Positions 59,949-64,000 of a stretch of DNA of 64,000 nt are shown here, piece after piece; the stretch's first letter is position 1, and each line of letters opens with the position of its first letter. The stretch comes from Pseudomonas sp. Bout1 (GTDB taxonomy: Bacteria; Pseudomonadota; Gammaproteobacteria; Pseudomonadales; Pseudomonadaceae), in assembly GCF_034314165.1 (NCBI RefSeq), contig NZ_JAVIWK010000001.1, positions 4,665,001 to 4,729,000 on the forward strand, written 5' to 3'. The notes beneath the pieces are model-generated. The model was not told the origin of the DNA. It made no database searches and saw only the letters and a list, made by a program, of their open reading frames with translations. The translations under genes were made by a program, and so were the position numbers.

Positions 59949-60466
59949 ACGGCTGGCTCCTTCATTTTCAAAGGCTCTTTAATTGGATATCCAGGCTGAC
60001 CATAAGCCATACATGCGGTGGCGACCTTAATCTGATTACACGGTAAAAAATGAACCTTTAATGAACACAGCGTTTCTGTCTCATAAGCTGGGAGATCCAC
60101 TATGGCGCTGTGCTGTTGATAATTGGCTTTATGTATGGCATACGCCGCTCGGTACGCATCGGTTCCTAAAGCGGGTAAACGCGCACTAGGGTTCGGATCA
60201 GTTTCCCACTCCACTTTAAGCTTCAGGCCTGGCTGCCATTGCCTTGGCAACATCGCGCAGCACATCCCACCACCATAGCCATGTGGAGATATATTGGGAC
60301 CACCATAACCATTCACGGAAAAATAATTAATGGCTGCCGACGTATGATTAACCCCATTCAAATTACCCCCCAAAAACTTTGACTCTCCCAGCGAGCATCC
60401 GACAAGTAACACAAGCAAACAACCGCCCAGCCATTGGCACACCGTACTGCCGTTTAAATAACTCAT
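59936..60466 (-). CDS. Lipoprotein immunity protein, distal copy
   Basis: The 176-residue third paralogue. Its lipobox reads LVGC rather than LAGC, and its variable segment is SARLPALGTDAYRAAYAIHK. Later parts match the proximal copy (FLPCNQIKVATACMAYGQ). It is first in transcription order, 52 bp after the DUF4123 gene, and starts 745 bp before the middle copy. Confidence 0.85.
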   Translation of the reverse strand: MSYLNGSTVCQWLGGCLLVLLVGCSLGESKFLGGNLNGVNHTSAAINYFSVNGYGGPNISPHGYGGGMCCAMLPRQWQPGLKLKVEWETDPNPSARLPALGTDAYRAAYAIHKANYQQHSAIVDLPAYETETLCSLKVHFLPCNQIKVATACMAYGQPGYPIKEPLKMKEPAVCPK

Positions 60467-60518
60467 CCGTTATTCCTTATTTGCGCTCACGTACGCCACA
60501 AACACCTGCGACACTCAG

Positions 60519-61289
60519 TCAGGCAATATCCACGCTGCTCAAATGCAGCGTTGCGTATACTTTCAAATCGCCGAAGTAATTTTCCTGACTCGCCTGAAGC
60601 ACTGCGCGATAGCAACAAACAAAACATTGCTCATGGGAAAGGTCCGGAAACTTCGCCCTGGCGACGTCTAACAAACTTTGCGCATCACTGATGCTGCCCA
60701 GCCGGTCAAATTGAGCGTCATCGAAGTTGATCGCAGGCAAGGTTTCAGCCAAGGTCTGGTTCGACCGATAGGTGCCAGGCTGCCAAACAGGCTGCTGGTC
60801 CCGGTCCAGCCAACTCCAGAACAGGGTTACGCGCTGAAATTGCTCTTTCTGTTCAGGGCTCAATACACTGGCCAACAACTCAGGCATTACACGGGGGTCG
60901 TAGAAGCGCAACAATCCAGACTGGCCTCCCCATTCAAGCTGCGAGAGGGCCTGAAGGGACTTGGCCAGAACATCAAACGGCATAGGTGAGATCAACAGCA
61001 TCAGGCGTGGCAGATGCCCAACCTCTCCAACCAGCTCTTCCAGCCAGGCTCTGTGTCGCCAGTCGGCGAGGTTGATTCGCATCAGAATGGGCGCCTGCGT
61101 CAGCAGTGCTTCTTCTGGTGTTGCGCTGAACAAGGAAACCCAGGACAGGCCTGGTTCCATCAGACGAAGGGTCGGCAGTATGGATATATCCCAGGCTGCT
61201 TGATCAACCAAGACATCGACATGCTTCACGTTCGCGGAGTCGCACAGGCTTTCTATCTGCTTGATCCAGTGTGTGTAGTGTTCTTGCAT
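60519..61289 (-). CDS. DUF4123 T6SS effector adaptor (Tap/Tec chaperone)
   Basis: A 256-residue soluble protein of the DUF4123 family, which docks cargo effectors onto VgrG. Conserved segments are VDVLVDQAAWDISILPTLRL, WVSLFSATPEEALLTQAPIL, LRFYDPRVMPELLASVLSPE and a VTLFWSWLDRDQQ stretch. It lies 9 bp after vgrG and upstream of the immunity/effector array, the standard place for an adaptor that delivers the downstream effector. Confidence 0.85.
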   Translation of the reverse strand: MQEHYTHWIKQIESLCDSANVKHVDVLVDQAAWDISILPTLRLMEPGLSWVSLFSATPEEALLTQAPILMRINLADWRHRAWLEELVGEVGHLPRLMLLISPMPFDVLAKSLQALSQLEWGGQSGLLRFYDPRVMPELLASVLSPEQKEQFQRVTLFWSWLDRDQQPVWQPGTYRSNQTLAETLPAINFDDAQFDRLGSISDAQSLLDVARAKFPDLSHEQCFVCCYRAVLQASQENYFGDLKVYATLHLSSVDIA

Positions 61290-61298
61290 TTTCTACCC

Positions 61299-63698
61299 TC
61301 AGCCGGCGGTGCGCATGACTGCGCCCGACGCTTGCGTTTGAGCAATTTTCAGACACTCTTTGCACACCGACTGCGGTAACTCGGGCATCGGAAAACTCTG
61401 GCTGGCCGTGGTTTCCCACACGTGCTGCCCCTTGAGATTGATTTTGCCGGGCGTGTGGATGTCAATGGCCCCGGCCGGGGTGATGCGGATGTAACCGCCG
61501 CCACACGCCAGGGTGATGCCGTTTTTGGCCGTTAGTTGTAGATGGCCCTGTACTGACTGCGCGGTGATGTCTTGCTGGGCAATCAGCTTCAACACGTCGC
61601 CGTGGGATTCGATTTCCAGCGGCCCCTTACCGGATACCAGGCGCATGCCTTCCTGCTGGGCCAGCAGGGAAATGGCCTGGTTAGCGTGGAGGGACAGGCG
61701 CCGGGCGGCGGCCAGGTTGATCTCGTCGTTGCTTTGCACGTACAGCGCCTCGCTGCTTTTAAGCAGCAGGCTGGCCGGTGTCACCGCGACAATGCCCTTG
61801 GGGGCGCTGAACAGGATGGCGGAAGCGTTCAGGTCTTTGGCACTGTCCTGAAGCCGCTGCAAACCGTCAATCGCGGGCTGGCGGCTATGGTGCGCTTGAG
61901 CGATTTCCCGCCAGTCGGCGATTTGCTGTTTCGCACCCTGAACCTGACTGGAAGCCGGTTCCATGGTCAGTACATTGCCACAGGCCTTAGTCTGCTCATC
62001 AGCACTGATAAACAGTCCCTTCCCGCCCCGGATCGCTCCCCATCCGTCAGTGCGCAGCTCAAACCCTTCCCCGCGTTTTTCGCGCTTGGCATCCACCAAA
62101 TGCCCAAGATTCAACTGGCTCTTGCCACTGTGCTCAGTACTGAGCTTGACGTGCTCCTGCCCCCGCGTGTCGTCCATGCGCAACTTGTTGTTCGACGGTG
62201 TGCGCAGCACGTTGCGTTTGTAGTTGCGCAAGGTCACGTGATCCACGTGTTCGCTGTCGTGCAAGGCATGGGCGATGTAGGGCCGGTCCGGGTCGCCTTG
62301 TTCAAAGGCGATGGCCACTTCGGTGCCGGCAATCAGTGGCAGGTGCAGGCCGTGGGTATCGCCCGCGTACGGGCGGGCCAGGCGCAGCCACATGCTTTCC
62401 TGGCCGGGTTTCCAGGTGTCGCGGTCGAACAGGAAGTTCACGCAGTAGCGCCCTTCCAGGTCGATTTCGGCGTGAGGGTCGTTGGCCTGCGGGCTGGTGA
62501 CGCGGGCCGGGAGGGTGCCGGCGATTTGCGGTTTGTCTTTCAGCTCCGGACGAAAACATACGGTTTCCGAGTAGGGAATGGCCTTGAAGCTGACGTCGAA
62601 ACTGCGGTCGCGGGCGGCGCGGGTGGTCAGTTGGGTGATCACCGCGCCGGCGGCAAAGGCCTGTGGCGCGCCGCCGGATATTTTGAGTACCTGGCCGGGC
62701 GCCAAGGTGGCGCTGCTGCTGACGCCGCTGAGTTGCGTCTGGCCGTTGAGGTAACGCTCGTGGCGCAACCGGGCGTAAAAGTAGCCACTTTCACTTAGCA
62801 GGTCTTCGTCATAGGCGTAACGGTCGCCCATTTCTGTGTAGGGTTCGGCGTAGTGGTAAGCCTCGCCATAGGTGCCGCGGGCGCCACGGGTTTGGTCGAT
62901 CTCGCCGTTCAAGTGGGCGGTGGCCACGCGGTGATGGTAGGTGCGGATATTGACGCGCTGCTCCACCACTTGATGGCTGGATTGCAAATTCCACACACCG
63001 TCTTGGCCGGTGCTGCTGAGGCCGGAGGGCGGGCGGTAGGCAAGCTCGACATTGAACTGGTAATGACGTTGGTCGTCGTGGAATTCCACCACGTCGATAT
63101 TCAGGCGTTCGTCGCGGGTGAAGCGGTACCAGATGCCCACATCGGCCAGCAGGCGGCTGATGAAGGCCAGGTCGCTTTCGCCGTATTGCATGACCTGTTG
63201 GCGCTTGGGGTATTCGCGTACGAGGTTGAAGAAGAAGTCCTGGCCTTCAAAGTCGTGGCGGCTGCGCAGGATGCTTTCGACAATTTGCGGGACTGTCTGG
63301 TGTTGGTAGATGCGAAACTGTCGGCCGTGACGCAGCAGGGCAAAGTGCGGTTCAAGGGTGATTTCGTAGCGGGCTTCATCAGCAGAACCCGACAGGCGTT
63401 TGAAGCCGGTGACCACGCCATGCAGCGTGCGCAATGGGCCGGTAACCGGCGGGATGTAGCGGCGCATCGGCGGTTTTTGCGGTGCGCCGTACAAGCTGAA
63501 CGTGGCGTTTTGACCGAGCATTGTTTCAGCGGCGATGTCACCGTCGAGGCAGGTGAATTCCACGCGGTAGCTGAACAGTTCGCTCAGGCCTTCGGTGCCC
63601 TCGAAGGCAAGAACGTCGAGCACAGCATTCACGTCGCGAACGGTGAGTTTGTGGCGGCTGTGGTCGAAGAAAAAACTGGGTAATACGCTGGAGGTCAT
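61299..63698 (-). CDS. vgrG: VgrG spike protein of type VI secretion
   Basis: A 799-residue VgrG (TssI). The N-terminal gp27-like part begins HKLTVRDVNAVLDVLAFEGT and contains GLSELFSYRVEFTCLDGDI, QFRIYQHQTVPQIVESILR and YGESDLAFISRLLADVGIWY. A gp5-like OB-fold follows (YCVNFLFDRDTWKPGQESMW; GLHLPLIAGTEVAIAFEQGD; PYIAHALHDSEH). The C-terminal beta-helix region is DUF2345 type (ILFSAPKGIVAVTPASLLLK). A short extension ends with a CKEC pair. It is the first gene of the island operon, and with PAAR it forms the puncturing tip. Confidence 0.96.
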   Translation of the reverse strand: MTSSVLPSFFFDHSRHKLTVRDVNAVLDVLAFEGTEGLSELFSYRVEFTCLDGDIAAETMLGQNATFSLYGAPQKPPMRRYIPPVTGPLRTLHGVVTGFKRLSGSADEARYEITLEPHFALLRHGRQFRIYQHQTVPQIVESILRSRHDFEGQDFFFNLVREYPKRQQVMQYGESDLAFISRLLADVGIWYRFTRDERLNIDVVEFHDDQRHYQFNVELAYRPPSGLSSTGQDGVWNLQSSHQVVEQRVNIRTYHHRVATAHLNGEIDQTRGARGTYGEAYHYAEPYTEMGDRYAYDEDLLSESGYFYARLRHERYLNGQTQLSGVSSSATLAPGQVLKISGGAPQAFAAGAVITQLTTRAARDRSFDVSFKAIPYSETVCFRPELKDKPQIAGTLPARVTSPQANDPHAEIDLEGRYCVNFLFDRDTWKPGQESMWLRLARPYAGDTHGLHLPLIAGTEVAIAFEQGDPDRPYIAHALHDSEHVDHVTLRNYKRNVLRTPSNNKLRMDDTRGQEHVKLSTEHSGKSQLNLGHLVDAKREKRGEGFELRTDGWGAIRGGKGLFISADEQTKACGNVLTMEPASSQVQGAKQQIADWREIAQAHHSRQPAIDGLQRLQDSAKDLNASAILFSAPKGIVAVTPASLLLKSSEALYVQSNDEINLAAARRLSLHANQAISLLAQQEGMRLVSGKGPLEIESHGDVLKLIAQQDITAQSVQGHLQLTAKNGITLACGGGYIRITPAGAIDIHTPGKINLKGQHVWETTASQSFPMPELPQSVCKECLKIAQTQASGAVMRTAG

Positions 63699-63810
63699 TC
63701 CTTGAATCTCTGGTTCTACGAGAGACCAGAGAGTAAAGAGTAGCTATCAGCGATTAATGTCAGAAGGTTCCTCTTTACAAGCAGGGTGCTTCCCAATCCG
63801 CTTTTCTTCT

Positions 63811-63855
63811 GCCTTCGACTTCATCAACCCGCAGTTGGCCTTGCCCGGCGCCTGA
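63811..63855 (+). repeat. Direct repeat of lpxH 3' end, right copy (island boundary)
   Basis: This segment encodes [14 protein letters not shown] followed by TGA, matching the lpxH C-terminus at 51318-51362 in 41 of 45 bases. Three of the four differences are silent and one changes Val to Ile. It has no upstream lpxH sequence of its own, so it is a displaced 3' end. It lies about 112 bp before the start of the minus-strand vgrG. Confidence 0.85.
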
Positions 63856-63879
63856 TCCTCAGGCACAACACCAATCAAA

Positions 63880-63966
63880 TGTGGGAGCTGGCTTGCCTGC
63901 GATAGCATCACCTCGATGTATCTGCTGTACCGAGGTGCCTGCATCGCAGGCAAGCCAGCTCCCACA
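63880..63966. repeat. REPIN hairpin at right end of island
   Basis: Arms TGTGGGAGCTGGCTTGCCTGCGATAGC and the reverse complement start 25 bp beyond the duplicated lpxH end. The stretch 63699-64000 contains only the vgrG promoter region, the displaced lpxH end and this REPIN; no further gene is seen. Confidence 0.85.
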
Positions 63967-64000
63967 TTGATCGAGCTCGGCCTTTCGATCAGTGGCCCGA

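Noticed and set aside
63747..63965. A 72-codon minus-strand ORF at the right end
   Set aside because: It runs through the REPIN and the antisense of the displaced lpxH 3' end, so it is not a credible gene.

Overview
The window is chromosomal DNA of a Pseudomonas, most likely of the P. fluorescens group. Three things point there: conserved pseudomonad blocks (cysS/glnS/ppiB/lpxH and a six-gene Mrp antiporter operon with fused MrpA-MrpB), GC-rich codon use, and many REP/REPIN hairpins with arms of the type TGTGGGAGCTGGCTTGCC. No tRNA, rRNA, CRISPR array, integrase or transposase gene was recognised.

Region 1 (1-17.1 kb) is a type III secretion system of the rhizobial (Rhc) type, mostly on the minus strand and running off the left edge inside sctQ. 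The order, read on the minus strand, is a 53-aa small protein, sctD, a 118-aa protein, a TPR protein, sctV, the secretin core sctC2, a CpaD-like lipoprotein, a repeat-filled gap, the secretin N-domain gene sctC1, a small needle candidate, sctI, sctJ, sctK, sctL, sctN, sctO and sctQ. A TadD-like TPR lipoprotein lies on the plus strand between the secretin halves. Facing away on the plus strand are a large HrpF/NolX/HrpK-like translocon protein and a stand-alone winged-helix regulator. The split secretin and its CpaD/TadD-like partners look like a module taken from a Tad pilus.

Region 2 (17.2-37.6 kb) holds metabolic and accessory genes: sodC, a repeat-rich gap, a DyP peroxidase, a GapN-like dehydrogenase, a FUSC membrane protein, a LysR/alpha-beta hydrolase pair, and a TetR gene divergent from a four-gene MacB-type export operon. 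Then come an FAD/NAD oxidoreductase, a truncated AMP-binding protein, a sulfur-type flavin monooxygenase cluster (DszA-like and DszC/SfnB-like) with an orphan copy of the DszC C-terminal domain, and an XRE-cupin regulator divergent from an EamA exporter that seems to carry a start-proximal frameshift.

Region 3 (37.7-51.4 kb) is largely core: the Mrp Na+/H+ antiporter operon, a Sel1/TPR-like protein, a second signal peptidase I flanked by two gene remnants (TetR and DHFR-like), then cysS, glnS, ppiB and lpxH.

Region 4 (51.4-63.9 kb) is an orphan VgrG island of type VI secretion. On the minus strand, mostly with overlapping genes, it reads vgrG, a DUF4123 adaptor, three tandem lipoprotein immunity genes separated by two truncated copies of the effector 5' end (745-bp units), the DUF2235 phospholipase effector (Tle1-like), a PAAR tip, a 373-aa membrane protein and an IcmF/TssM-like protein without a recognisable Walker A motif. 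The island is bracketed by a 45-bp imperfect direct repeat of the lpxH 3' end (41/45 identical), which suggests how it arrived. The tandem immunity/effector-remnant array and the repeat-bounded island are the most interesting signals here.
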